Positions 22,168 to 32,465 of a stretch of DNA of 64,000 nucleotides are shown in pieces. The translations under genes were made by a program, and so were the position numbers. This DNA is from Ailurus styani (Eukaryota > Chordata > Mammalia > Carnivora > Ailuridae), in the NCBI GenBank assembly GCA_002007465.1, contig LNAC01000101.1, positions 3,153,449-3,217,448 on the forward strand, written 5' to 3'. Numbering within the stretch: the stretch's first letter is position 1; the number at the start of each line of letters is the position of its first letter. The notes under the pieces were generated by a model that saw only the letters and a list, made by a program, of their open reading frames with translations, made no database searches and was not told the origin of the DNA.

Positions 22168-23272
22168 AAAGAAGTTTTTTTAAAATACCTGTTAGTTAAC
22201 ATACATCATAATATTAGTTTCAGTGATTCATACACTGAATCATACAGTGATTCAACACTTCCACACATCACCTGATGTCATCACAAGTGTCCTCCTCAAT
22301 CCCTATCACCTACTTAGCCCATCCCCCTGCCAACCACCCCTCCAGTAACCCCCAGTTTATTCTCCATAATTAAGAGTCTGTTTCAGGCCCCTGGGTGGCT
22401 TAGTTGGTTAAGCAACTGCCTTTGGCTAAGGTCATGATCCTGGAGTCCCAGGATTGAGTCCTACATCGGGCTCCCTGCTCAGCGGGGATTCTGCTTCTCC
22501 CTCTGACCTCTCCCCTCTCATGCTCTCTCTCTCATTCTCTCTCTCTCAAATGAATAAATAAAATCTTAAAAAAAAAGAGTCTGTTTCTTGGTTCGCCACT
22601 CTCTCTTTTTCTCTGCCCTTCATCATTTGTTTCTTAAATTCCACATATGAGTGAAATATATGGTATTTGTCTTTCTCTGACTGACTTATTTTGCTTAGCA
22701 TAATTGTCATTGCAAATGGCAAGATTTCATTTTTTATGGTTGAGTAATACCAAAATACATCAAGATACAAAGCTTCTGCACAGTGAAGGAAACAATCAAC
22801 AGGACTAAAAGGCAGCCTACAGAATGGGAAAAGATATTTGCAAATGATATGTCCCGTAAGGGGTTATTATGCAAAATATATAAAGAACTTATAAAACTCA
22901 ACACAAAAAAATGAATAATCCAATTAAAAACGGGCAGAAGACATGAATAGACATTTTCATGAAGACACACAGATGGCCAATAGACACATGAAAAGATGCT
23001 TAACATCACTCATCAGGGAAATGCAAATCAAACCTACAAAGAGATATCCCCTCATACCTGTCAGAATGGCTAAAATCAACAATACAAGAAGCAACAGTTG
23101 GCGAGGATGTGGAAAAAGAGGACCCCTCGTGCACTACTGGTGGCAATGCAAACTGGTGCAGCCACTCTGGAAAACAGTATGGAGTTTCCTCAAGACGATA
23201 AAGATTGAACTACCCTACAATCCAACAATTGCACTGCTGGGTATTTACCCAGAATGCAAAAATACTGATTCT
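22168..23272 (-). mobile_element. L1 with 5' inversion (twin priming)
   Basis: The 3' part (about 22752-22168) is minus strand: ORF2 end, then the 3'UTR complement of 'acacttgtgatgacatcagg'. The 5' part (22752-23272) is the preceding ORF2 sequence in plus orientation, ending at 'ggtatttacccagaatgcaa'. About 130 bp of ORF2 between the two parts is missing at the junction. This is the classic product of twin priming. A SINE and the younger L1 to the left came later. Confidence 0.85.
22385..22574 (+). mobile_element. CAN-type SINE, plus strand
   Basis: Complete SINE inside the L1 3'UTR. Target-site duplication aagagtctgtttc at 22372-22384 and 22575-22587. Confidence 0.96.
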
Positions 23273-23592
23273 CTGTGGATCCTTTAAATAATTTCTACCT
23301 CTTTATTAATATTTTCTGTCTGTTCAGACATTCGTTTCCAGGTTTCCTTTAGTTCTTTTTCAATGGTTTCTTTTAGCTCTTTGAGCATATTTAAGACAGT
23401 TTATTTAAAGGCTTTTAACAGTTAAGTCCAATATCTGTGTTTCTTCCACAGTAGTGTCTATTTTTTCCTATAAATAGGTCATACTTTCTTGTATCTTTGT
23501 ACTATTTTGCTGATCCCTAGACATTGGACTATTATAGTAGCTAACTCTGGATATCAGATTTTTCCTACCCTCAGGATTTGTCCTTGCCTCTT

Positions 23593-23808
23593 TTTTTTTT
23601 ATAGGCAACCTGACTTTTTAAAAAAATATTTTATTTATTTATTTGACAGAGAGAGAGATCACAAGTAGGCAGAGAGGCACGCAGAGAGAGGAGGAAGCAG
23701 GCTCCCTGCTGAGCAGGGAGCCCGATGTGGGGCTCGATCCCAGGACCCTGAGATCATGACCTGAGCCCAAGGCAGAGGCTTTAACCCACTGAGCCACCCA
23801 GGCTCCCA
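23593..23808 (-). mobile_element. CAN-type SINE, minus strand
   Basis: Complete SINE in the copy C L1M remnant. Target-site duplication gtccttgcctctt at 23580-23592 and 23809-23821. Confidence 0.95.
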
Positions 23809-24466
23809 GTCCTTGCCTCTTGTTACAGGTTATAGTTGATTGTTCATTTGTCTAATGACTTTTCAAATTATTGCTGTCAAGACTGTATTTTCTTGTCACA
23901 TGTGGTCAAGGAAGCTTCCTTCCCCTAGCTCAATTCTCAGCTCGTGATTTGACAGATATTTCCTTGACTGCTTGCCTCCACCAAAAGCCCCAACTCTAAC
24001 ACTATGTTTGTTATCACTGGGTGATGTATCTACTCCTTTCCTTGTGACATGGGTTGGGAACCATAGAAAAGAGCTAGGTGAGGGCAGGTCATGGTGAAAC
24101 ACCGCTCAGCATCACATGGTGTGAGACTCTGTTGTGTGTGATGTAGGATGAAGCACTTTACAGAACTAGGGGCATGACTGAGTCGGGAGTGATGTCTCTT
24201 GAAAACTTTTCTTTGGCAGTGTGTGCTGTCCCTACTCCATTTTTACTGATGTGTGTTGAAACTATGCACTCAATGAGAAGCGAGCGATCTTTTCCAGTGA
24301 GTGACATCTTTCTGAAACACTTTGCTTAGCGCTGTGTCACGTGTGTTTCCTTAGTGACATATGTTGAAACATTGTTTTATGGAGTACATTATGCCTCACG
24401 TGAAAGTGTTTAGTGCTGTGTGTTGTATGTTGTCTCTAGTGACATATGTTTAAAATCTGTGTTTCT

Positions 24467-24630
24467 GGGCGCCTGGGTGGCTCAGTTGGTTAAGCAACTG
24501 CCTTCGGCTCAGATCATGACCCTGGAGTCCTGCATCGGGCTCCCAGCTCCACGGGGAGTCTGCTTCTCTCTTGACCTTCTCCCCTCTCATGCTCTCTCTC
24601 TCAAATAAATAAATAAAGTCTGAAAAAAAT
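24467..24630 (+). mobile_element. CAN-type SINE, plus strand
   Basis: Shortened SINE within a tandem-repeat unit. Flanked by tttaaaatctgtgtttct / tttaaacctgtgtttcat. Confidence 0.93.
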
Positions 24631-25174
24631 TTAAACCTGTGTTTCATAGAGCTAGAGATGAACGGGTTGATGAGTCATATGATGCCTGTGTTTAGTACTG
24701 TATGATGTATCCAACAGGATAGTTATGTAACTCCTTGAATTAGGTGTGTGATGGAATGAGTATAATGATATCACTTTATAACACTCTACCTAGCACTGTG
24801 TTGTGCATGGACTGGTTTCTTTATCAGCATATAACAGAATTCTCTAACAGAGCTAGGGGAATAATTGATTCAGGGTAAAGACATCTCTGTGAAACCTTTG
24901 TTAGCAATGAATGTAGTCATTTCTTTTGTGACCTATATTGAACCTCTGTGTTACCAGAGATAGTCGCATGTTTGATTCAATTTAGTGACGTCTCTGCCAA
25001 CCACTGTGTTTAGGTTTGTGTGAGTAACACACACCTGCTTTAGTGACATGCATTAAGAATCTGTGAGGAACAGAACTAGGTGGTTAACTGGTTCAGCATC
25101 ATGATTTGTCTGTGAAAGTGCTATGTCTAGCCCTGTGTGGTGCACACATCCATTTCTTTCTTTCTTGTCTTTTA

Positions 25175-25365
25175 AAAAAGTGAATTGGGCTTAATCGGAG
25201 GGGGAGATGAAAGATGACAGACTGTGGATTCTGAGAAACAGAGGGTTATGGAGGGGAGGGAGTGGGGGGATGGGTGAGCATGGTGGTGGGTATTGAGGGC
25301 ACATTTTGCATGGAGCACTGGATGTGGTACATAAACAATGAAACTTGGATCACTGAAAAATTTTA
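25175..25365 (+). mobile_element. L1 3'UTR fragment
   Basis: Only the last part of a carnivore L1 3'UTR is present: 'cggagggggagatgaaagat', 'gagcatggtggtgggtattg' and 'catggagcactggatgtggt', then an A-rich tail. It resembles the 3'UTR at 49930-50216. Confidence 0.82.
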
Positions 25366-25545
25366 AAAAAAAGATTTTATTTATTTATTTTCCAGAAGAG
25401 AGAGAGAGCACAATCAGGGGGAGAGGCAGATGGAGAAGCAGGCTCCCTGCTGAGCAAGGGGTCCAATGTGGGGCTCTATTCCAGGATCCTGGGATCACGA
25501 CTTAAGCCAAAAGCAGATGCTTAACTGAGCCACCCAGCCGTCCCC
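25366..25545 (-). mobile_element. CAN-type SINE, minus strand
   Basis: Reverse-complement SINE joined to the A-tail of the preceding L1 piece. Head 'gagccacccagccgtcccc'. Confidence 0.9.
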
Positions 25546-26526
25546 ATGCATACATGTCTTTATTGACAAATATTGAAACTTCATTTAACAGAACTGGGTG
25601 GGGCTGATCTACTTAGTATAGTGATACATATGGAGGATTTTTGTCTAGTGGTGTATTGTGCACATATTTTGAAACTTTGGGTTTCAAAGGGCTAATTTCA
25701 TGATTGATCCAGTAATCTGAGGGCTCTGTAAAGAATTGTTTTTGGCAATATGTGGCATGTACATTCCTTTCTTTCATGACATATTTTTGAACTCTGTTTT
25801 TAAAAGCTCGGTGTGCATGACCGAATGATGTCTCTGTGAAGCACTGTGGTCAGCAACCAAAGGTATGTGTGTCTTTTTCCTTAGTGACGTGTTGAAATGA
25901 TGTTTATCAGATGTAGGTGCATGACAGATTGTTAAGTGATGTCTTTGTTTCACATAGAATGTCAACATATGTCACTGAAGAAAGGAGTGGTTGCACCTTA
26001 TGGTACTATACGCGTTCTTTCAAAGAGACATCATTCTACGAGTCAATCATGCTCCTGGCAGAGCTAAATGCAGAGTTTCAACATTTGTTGGTAAAATCAG
26101 GGTATGTGGACCACACCGTGCTAAACGTTATTACAAACATACATTTCTATACCGACTCAATCAACCACCAACCTCAGTCAAGTGCAACTTCAACATATGT
26201 CATTAAAAAGTAATACATGCATCACATATTCCCAAACTGTTTCCTACAGACACAGATCACCCATGGAGAGCTGTTAAATGTGAGTTTCAAAATATGGCCC
26301 TAAAGAAAGGATTCTTTGCAACCACTCAGTACCAAATGCTGTGTGTCAGGGAGCGCCATACTGAGTCAATCACGTGTTAAGGTGGATTAACCACAGTGTT
26401 TCAATTTAGGTCGCTAAAGACAACATTATAGGCACCAAATAGTGTCAGTACCTTATGGACTCAATGTGGTGATTCCACATTGATTCTATATCAATATCAG
26501 TGTTAATATATGCACTGAGCTCTTTT

Positions 26527-26726
26527 TTAAAAGATTTTATTTTTATTTATTTCACAGAGAGAGAGAGAGAGATCACAAGTAGGCAGAGAGGCAGGCACAA
26601 TGAGAGGGGGAAGCAGGCTCCCCACCAAGCAGGGAGCCCGATGCAGGGCTCAATCCCAGGACCCTGAGATCATGACCCGAGCTGAAGGCAGAGCCTTAAC
26701 CCACTGAGCCACCCAGGCGTCCCATC
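26527..26726 (-). mobile_element. CAN-type SINE, minus strand
   Basis: Complete SINE. Target-site duplication cactgagctctttt at 26513-26526 and 26727-26740. Confidence 0.96.
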
Positions 26727-27245
26727 CACTGAGCTCTTTTAACACAGAGTTTCATTATGTCGTCCTAAAGAAGCCCACATACCACAAAAGGCTAAACTCA
26801 GAGACGTCACTGTGCTAAGTAAATAATAACACAGAGCTATGTTACTACAGCACACAACAACAGTTCCTAAAGAAAGGACTGCGGGCCCCACACAATCCTA
26901 AGCATAAAGTTATTTGTAGAGACATGGCTATACTGAGGAGAACATGCATATGACTAGTACAAAAATGGAGTTTCACCGTATGTTATCGAAGAAAGGAACA
27001 CATGCCCCATATAATGCTAAACACAGTGTTTCACAGGGACGTCACCACACTGAATCAATCCCATACCACACTCTGGGAACACAGAATATCAATACCTTTC
27101 AATAAAGAATGAGCACAGTTCTACACAACAAAGGAAATTATCAATGAAATGAAAAAGCAACCTGACAAATGGGAGAAAATATTTACAAACCACCTTTCTG
27201 ATAAGGGGTTAAAATCCAAAATATGTGAAGAATTCATACAACTCC

Positions 27246-27442
27246 CTGGGATGCCTGAGTGGCTCAGTTGGTTAAGCGGCTCCCTTCGGCTCAGGTCATG
27301 ATCACAGGGTCCTGGGATCAAGTCCCGCATCAGGCTCCTTGCTCGGCGGGGAGCCTGTTTCCCCCCCTCTCTCTGCCTGCCTCTCTGCCTACTTGCGATC
27401 TCTTTCTCTCTCTGACAAATAAATAAATAAATCTTTAAAAAA
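27246..27442 (+). mobile_element. CAN-type SINE, plus strand
   Basis: Complete SINE with exact target-site duplication gaattcatacaactcc at 27230-27245 and 27443-27458. Confidence 0.97.
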
Positions 27443-27955
27443 GAATTCATACAACTCCATAGCAAGAAAAGAAAAAAAATCAAACCAGTTCTTAAAAAAT
27501 GGGCAGAAGATCGTAATAGACATTTTTCCAAAGAAGACATCCAGATGGCTAATAGGTACATGACAAGGTGCTCAACATCACTCATCATCAGGGAAATGCA
27601 AATCAAAACTCCAAGGAGATATCACCTCATACCTGTTAGAATGGCTAGAATGAAAAGGACAAGACATAAGTGATGGTAAAGATGTGGAGAAAAGGGAACC
27701 CTTGGGCACTGTTGGTGGGAATGCTGATTGGTGCAGCTGCTAGGGGAAAACAGTATGGAGGTTCCTCAAACAATTAAAAATAGAAAATACCATATGATCC
27801 AGCAATTCCACTTCTGGGTGTCTATTTGAAGGAAACAAATACTAACTCAAAAAGAGAACTGCATGCCCATGTTCATTGCAACATTATTTATGATAGCCAA
27901 GATATGGAAGCAACCTGAGTGTCCATCAATGGATGAATGGATAAAGAAAATGTGA

Positions 27956-27960
27956 CACAC

Positions 27961-27997
<37 letters not shown>
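27956..27997. repeat. (AC)n microsatellite
   Basis: About 18 AC units within the L1 ORF2 tail, at the position of the TATATA-rich Tyr codons in related copies. Confidence 0.9.
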
Positions 27998-27999
<2 letters not shown>

Positions 28000-29264
28000 T
28001 GGAATATTATTCAGCCATCAAAAAGGGAAATCCTGCCGTTTGCAACAATGGAGGGACCTTGAGGGCATTAAGCTAAGTGATATAGGTCAGAGAAAGCCAA
28101 ATACTATATGATCTCCCTTATATGTGGAATCCTAAAATACACACACCAAAAACAAAAAATTGAGTCCATAGATACAGAGAACAGATTGGTGATTGCTAGA
28201 GGTGGGTGGTAGGAAATGGAAAAATGGGAGAAGGTAGTCAAAAGTTTGTACAATTCCATTAAAGAAAAAAGCCTTGGAGATGTCACGTGCAGCCTGGTGA
28301 CTGTAGTTAATATACTGTATTGTATATTTGCAAGTTACTAAGAGAGTAGATCTGAAAAGTTCTCAAGGAAAAAAATGGTAACTGTGAGGTATTGGATGTT
28401 TACTTGACTTATTGTGGGGGGTAGTTTCACAATATATATAAATATTGAATTGTTACATTACACACCAGAAACTAATATAATGTTACATGTCAATTATATC
28501 TCATTTTTTTAAAAAGAACCAAAAAATAAGAGGATAAGCACCGTCAGCGCACAGTGCTAAATGCAGGGCTTCACTAAAGCTGTACAGATTCAACCATGCA
28601 CCCTGTTCTGTTAGATGCGGAGTTTTGTTGCTTATGTAGTATGATACCAAATACTAAGTAAGAGTATTTAGTGACATGCTCCTAAAAACAGAATAACCCA
28701 CTACCTTTTGCATAATACTGTGTTTTACAGATCACTCCCAATCAATCATGCAAATGGCTCAGTTACACTGTCTCAACACATGCCACTAAAGAAATGTGGA
28801 CATGTACCACACAATACCAAACGGGATTTACAAGAGACGTCATTAGGCTAAATTTATTGTCAGACATGGGTTTCAACACATGGCACTAGGCAAAGGAGTA
28901 CACGTGTTAAACATTTCCCCATGGCATTGCTGTTCTGGGTTGACCATGCACCTGCTCCCAAGAGTAGAGTCTCCACATGTATCGTTGAGGGAAGAAGGAG
29001 CACCAGCACCAGCCAGAGAAAACCAGAACCTCACAGAGATATCCCGACACTGAAGCGATCTCTGCCAAACACTGGGTGCCAACATGGGCCACGAGTGACA
29101 AAATACATGAATCGCACGATGTTAAACACTGTGGATATCACTGTATTTAATCATTCATGCACGTAGGTGTTCTAACACAGCTCATCGATATTTATTGCAA
29201 AAAATTGAGTGTGTGCACAACTATGTGCTAATGTCACTAAAGAGGAGTGAACGATGCATAAATT

Positions 29265-29485
29265 CTTTTTTAAAGATTTTATTTATTTATTTTAGAGAGC
29301 AAGAAAGGGCAAGCAGGGGGAGGATCAGAAGAGGTAGGCAGGGGGAAGGGAAGGAGGGGGAGGGAGGGGAAAACTCTCAATCAGACTCCATGCTAAGCTT
29401 GGAGCCCCACCTCATGACCCAGAGATCAGAGCCCAGTGGAAACCAAGAGTTGGACCCTCAACCCACTGAGCCACCCAGGCGTCCT
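29265..29485 (-). mobile_element. Old-form CAN-type SINE, minus strand
   Basis: Contains the older 'aaccaagagttggaccctca' body and an expanded purine-rich (GGGGAA) region. Target-site duplication gatgcataaatt at 29253-29264 and 29486-29497. Confidence 0.93.
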
Positions 29486-29497
29486 GATGCATAAATT

Positions 29498-29690
29498 TTT
29501 TTAAAAAAGATTTTTAAAAATTTATCTATTTGAGAGAGAGAGCACAAGCAGGGGGGGTGGGGAGAGGGAGAGGGAGAAGCAGGCCCCCCTGCTAAGCAGG
29601 AAGCCCGATGTGGGACTCAATCCACGGACCCTGGGATCATGACCTGAGTTGAAGGCGGATGCTTAACCTACTGAGCCACCCAGGCGTTCC
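29498..29690 (-). mobile_element. CAN-type SINE, minus strand
   Basis: Reverse-complement SINE immediately adjoining the previous one. Head 'gagccacccaggcgttcc'. Confidence 0.92.
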
Positions 29691-30080
29691 TGTGAAATAC
29701 GTTTTAATCAATGTTTGGTACATCTTAATAACATATGTGAAAACTCTGTTTACTATAACTAGGTGTTTGATTCACTATCAGGATGTGTTTCTGAAACTGT
29801 GTGTTTAGCAATGTGTGGGGCTTGACATTTGTAGAAACTCTGTGTTGGACAGAGCTAGGGGCATGATTGATTCATTGTAGCCATGAAGTCTCTGGGAAGC
29901 AATGCAATTATCACTGTGTAGTGCATACACTTTTTTAAGTGACATATGTTAAAACAGTATTTTACTGAGCTATTTGCAGAAGTGAATAATCATACTGCTA
30001 TATCTGTGAAATGCTGTGTTTAGAACTAAGAGGATAAGAAAATTCATTTTTCTGTGATACATCTATAAACACTGCATTGA

Positions 30081-30289
30081 AGGGTGCCTGGGTGGCTCAG
30101 TCGGTTAAGTGTCTGCCTTCGGCTCAGGTCATGATTCCAGGGTCTTGGGATCGAGCCCCAGGATGGGCTCCTGCTCGCGGGGAATCTGCTTCTCCCTCTC
30201 CCTCTTTTCTGACCCTCCCCCTTGTTCATGTTCTCACGCGCTCTCTCTCAAATGAATAAATAAAAAATATTAAAAAAAAAACAAACCCT
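30081..30289 (+). mobile_element. CAN-type SINE, plus strand, first of a tandem pair
   Basis: SINE with 'ggctcagtcggttaagtgtc' body. Together with the next SINE it is bracketed by aaacactgcattga (30067-30080) and aaacacggcattga (30498-30511). Confidence 0.93.
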
Positions 30290-30497
30290 GGGGACGCCTG
30301 GGTGGCTCAGTGGGTTAAGCCTCTGCCTTCAGCTCAGGTCATGATCTCAGGGTACTGGGATCGAGCCCCACATCGGGCTCTCTGCTCAGCAGGGAGCCTG
30401 CTTCCTCCTCTCCCTCTGCCTGCCTCTCTGCCTGCTTGTGATCTCTCTTTCTCTGTCAAATAAATAAATAAAATCTTAAACAAACAAACAAACAAAC
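30290..30497 (+). mobile_element. CAN-type SINE, plus strand, second of a tandem pair
   Basis: Young-type SINE joined to the A-tail of the previous one. Ends in a (CAAA)n run (about 30478-30501). The shared outer duplication suggests it inserted into the first SINE's tail. Confidence 0.93.
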
Positions 30498-30582
30498 AAA
30501 CACGGCATTGAGCAGAATTAGGTGCCCAAAGAAAGCTCAGTGTTACCTCTGAGAAATATTGTCTTCAAAAATGCATAGTTCA

Positions 30583-30781
30583 GAGGCACCTGGGTGGCCC
30601 AGTTGGTTAAGCATCTGACTCTTGGTTTTGCTCAGGCTGTGATCTCAGGTCATGAGATCGAGCCCTACATGGGGCTCTGCACTCAGCACAGAGTTTGCTT
30701 GGGTTTCTCTCTCCCTCTGCCCCTCCCCACTGTGTGCTCTCTCTCTAAAATAAATGAGTAAATCTTAAAAAAAAGAGAGAG
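30583..30781 (+). mobile_element. Old-form CAN-type SINE, plus strand
   Basis: 'ctgactcttggttttgctca' body marks the older subfamily. Tail 'aaatgagtaaatcttaaaaa'. Confidence 0.92.
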
Positions 30782-31033
30782 AAATGTGTGGTTCACGTAA
30801 TTCATTCTTTGGTTATCCATGTTTTAAAACTTTGTAAAATAGAACTAGGTGTGAGCGTGAATAAGCATCTCGCCACTGCTGTGAAGCACTGTGTATAGAA
30901 GGGGGCAGTTCATCTATTTCATCCTTTGGTGAAAGATGTTTGAACTCTGTGTTTCACTGATCTAGGTGCATGTGTGAATGAGCATATATACCTACTAATA
31001 ATGAAACACATTATTTAGGAGTGTGCAAATATG

Positions 31034-31214
31034 GGGGCGCCTGGGTGGCTCAGTCGGTTAAGCATCTGCCTTCAGCTCAGGTCATGATCCTGGGGTCCTG
31101 CAATCTTGTCCCGTGTGGGGCTCCCTGCTCAGAGGGGAGTCTGCTTCTCCCTCTGCCTGCCGCTCCCCCACTTGTGCTCTCTGTCAAAATAAATAAGTAA
31201 AATCTTTTTAAAAA
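31034..31214 (+). mobile_element. CAN-type SINE, plus strand
   Basis: Complete SINE in a tandem-repeat unit. Target-site duplication gtgtgcaaatatg (31021-31033) / gtgtgtgaatatg (31215-31227). Confidence 0.96.
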
Positions 31215-31761
31215 GTGTGTGAATATGTACTTTATCCTTCTGTGACATGATTAAACCCTGTTTGCAGGACTAATTTGTGAGTAACTGGGGGTAATGTTAC
31301 TCAATGAACCTCTGTGTTTAGATGTGTGTGGGGATTGCAATATGTTCCTCTGGCTATAGTTTTACACTGTGTCTGATGGTGCTGAGCGTGTGTGTGAAGG
31401 CACGTACTGTCATCTCTGTGAAAAACTGTTTAAAAGCATGTGGTATGATAATTCATTCTTCTGTGAAAATGTTTGAACACAGTGTTTAGATTGCCAAATG
31501 CAGCTCTATTGAACTGAGCTAGCTGCATGAATTAATGAATATGATGTTTTCTATATTAAAACCTGTGTTCAAAAGGACACAATCTGTGTACTTTATGGTT
31601 TAGTCATACAGGTGTAAACCCTGTTTCACCTATCTAGGCATGTGAATGAATGAACACACTGTTAGTCTGTAAAATGGTATGTTTAGAACACTGTGATTCA
31701 TGGAGTTGTATTCTTCTGTGATCTATAACTCAACTCTCTGGGTTTTTTTGTTTTCTTTTGT

Positions 31762-31950
31762 TTGTAAAGATTTTATTTATCTATTTGTCAGAGAGAGAGC
31801 ACAAGCAGGGGGAGTGGCAGGCAAAGGGAGAGAGAGAAGCAGACTCCCCGCTGAGTAGGAAGCCTGACGTGGGGCTGGATCGCAGGACCCCAGGATCATG
31901 ACCTGAGCCAAAGGTAGATGCTTAACAGACTGAGCCACCCAGGTGCCCCC
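31762..31950 (-). mobile_element. CAN-type SINE, minus strand
   Basis: Reverse-complement SINE at the boundary between the tandem array and L1 sequence. Head 'gagccacccaggtgccccc'. Confidence 0.92.
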
Positions 31951-32465
31951 CTCAAAAAGAAGAAAATTTTCAAATAAGTAATCCAAGTTCATACCTTAAG
32001 GAACAAGAACAAAAGAATAAGTTAAACCAAATTCTAGCAAAAGGAAGGAAATCGTAAAGATTAAACACAATAACATAGAGAATAAAAAAATAGAAAACAT
32101 CAATGAGACCAAATTGGCTCTTTGAGAAGATCAACTAACTTAATAAACATTTAGCTAGAATCAGGAAAAATACAAAAGATAAGATTTAAATTTTATGAAA
32201 CGAAAGTGGGGAGATCACTACCAATTTTACATAAATTAAAAGGGTCATAAGAAAGTACTATGAACAATTATACACCAACAAATTGGACAACCTACAAGAA
32301 ATGGACATATCCATAGAAATGCATAACATTTCTATTTCATGAAGAAATAGAAAAATCTGAAGAGATCTAGAACTATTAAAAAGACTAATTCAGTAATTAA
32401 AAACCTCCCAACAAAGAAAAGCCCAGGACCAGATGGTTCACTGGTGAATTCTGCCAAACACTTTA

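Larger units (their letters stand above)
20640..24075 (-). mobile_element. Old L1M/HAL1-like 5' part, minus strand (copy C), with nested L1s
   Basis: Remnants at about 20640-20968 and 23275-24075 align in the same order as copies A and B ('tttcagttattgtactattc' then 'tacctctttattaatatttt', 'agttaagtccaatatctgtg'). The 2.3 kb between them is a twin-primed L1, a younger L1 inside it, and a SINE. Confidence 0.6.
24085..25950 (+). repeat. Degenerate ~110-bp tandem repeat, block 1 (forward)
   Basis: Monomer landmarks recur: 'gagctaggtgcatgattgat', 'gtctctgtgaaacactgtg', 'tttagcactgtgtggtgca' and 'tttagtgacatatgttgaaa'. The CTAGG landmark falls near 24072, 24166, 24653, 24743, 24853, 25076, 25693 and 25808, giving spacings of about 90-118 bp. 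Units are heavily diverged, so the array is old. A SINE (24467-24630), an L1 3'UTR piece and another SINE interrupt it. About a dozen units are recognisable. I do not recognise the family. Confidence 0.75.
27119..28517 (+). mobile_element. L1 3' end (ORF2 tail and 3'UTR)
   Basis: ORF2 tail with broken frames, then 'ggatggctagaatgaaaagg', 'ggatgaatggataaagaaaa' and an older L1MA-like 3'UTR ending 'aatgttacatgtcaattata' and an A-rich run. It splits block 2 of the tandem repeat, so it is younger than the array. It contains a SINE and an (AC)n run. Confidence 0.88.
25955..29264 (-). repeat. Degenerate ~110-bp tandem repeat, block 2 (reversed)
   Basis: The same monomer now reads on the minus strand: 'gtcaacatatgtcactgaag', 'cacagtgtttcacagggacg', 'ctgaatcaatc' and 'aagaaaggaacacatgcccc' recur at about 25955-27118 and again 28518-29264. 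The orientation switch from block 1 falls near 25950. A 1.4-kb L1 and SINEs interrupt it. Roughly fifteen worn units. Confidence 0.72.
29691..31745 (+). repeat. Degenerate ~110-bp tandem repeat, block 3 (forward again)
   Basis: After two SINEs the monomer is again forward: 'aactctgtgttggacagagc', 'taggggcatgattgattcat', 'ctgaaactgtgtgtttagca' and 'taagtgacatatgttaaaac'. CTAGG-type landmarks near 29758, 29854, 29970, 30845 and 30962 give spacings of about 96-117 bp. Units toward 31745 are the most worn. Four SINEs are embedded. The array ends where a minus-strand SINE and L1 sequence begin. Confidence 0.72.

Noticed and set aside
24085..31745. CRISPR-like array
   Set aside because: The repeats are ~110-bp diverged units without short identical repeats and unique spacers, and the genome is mammalian.
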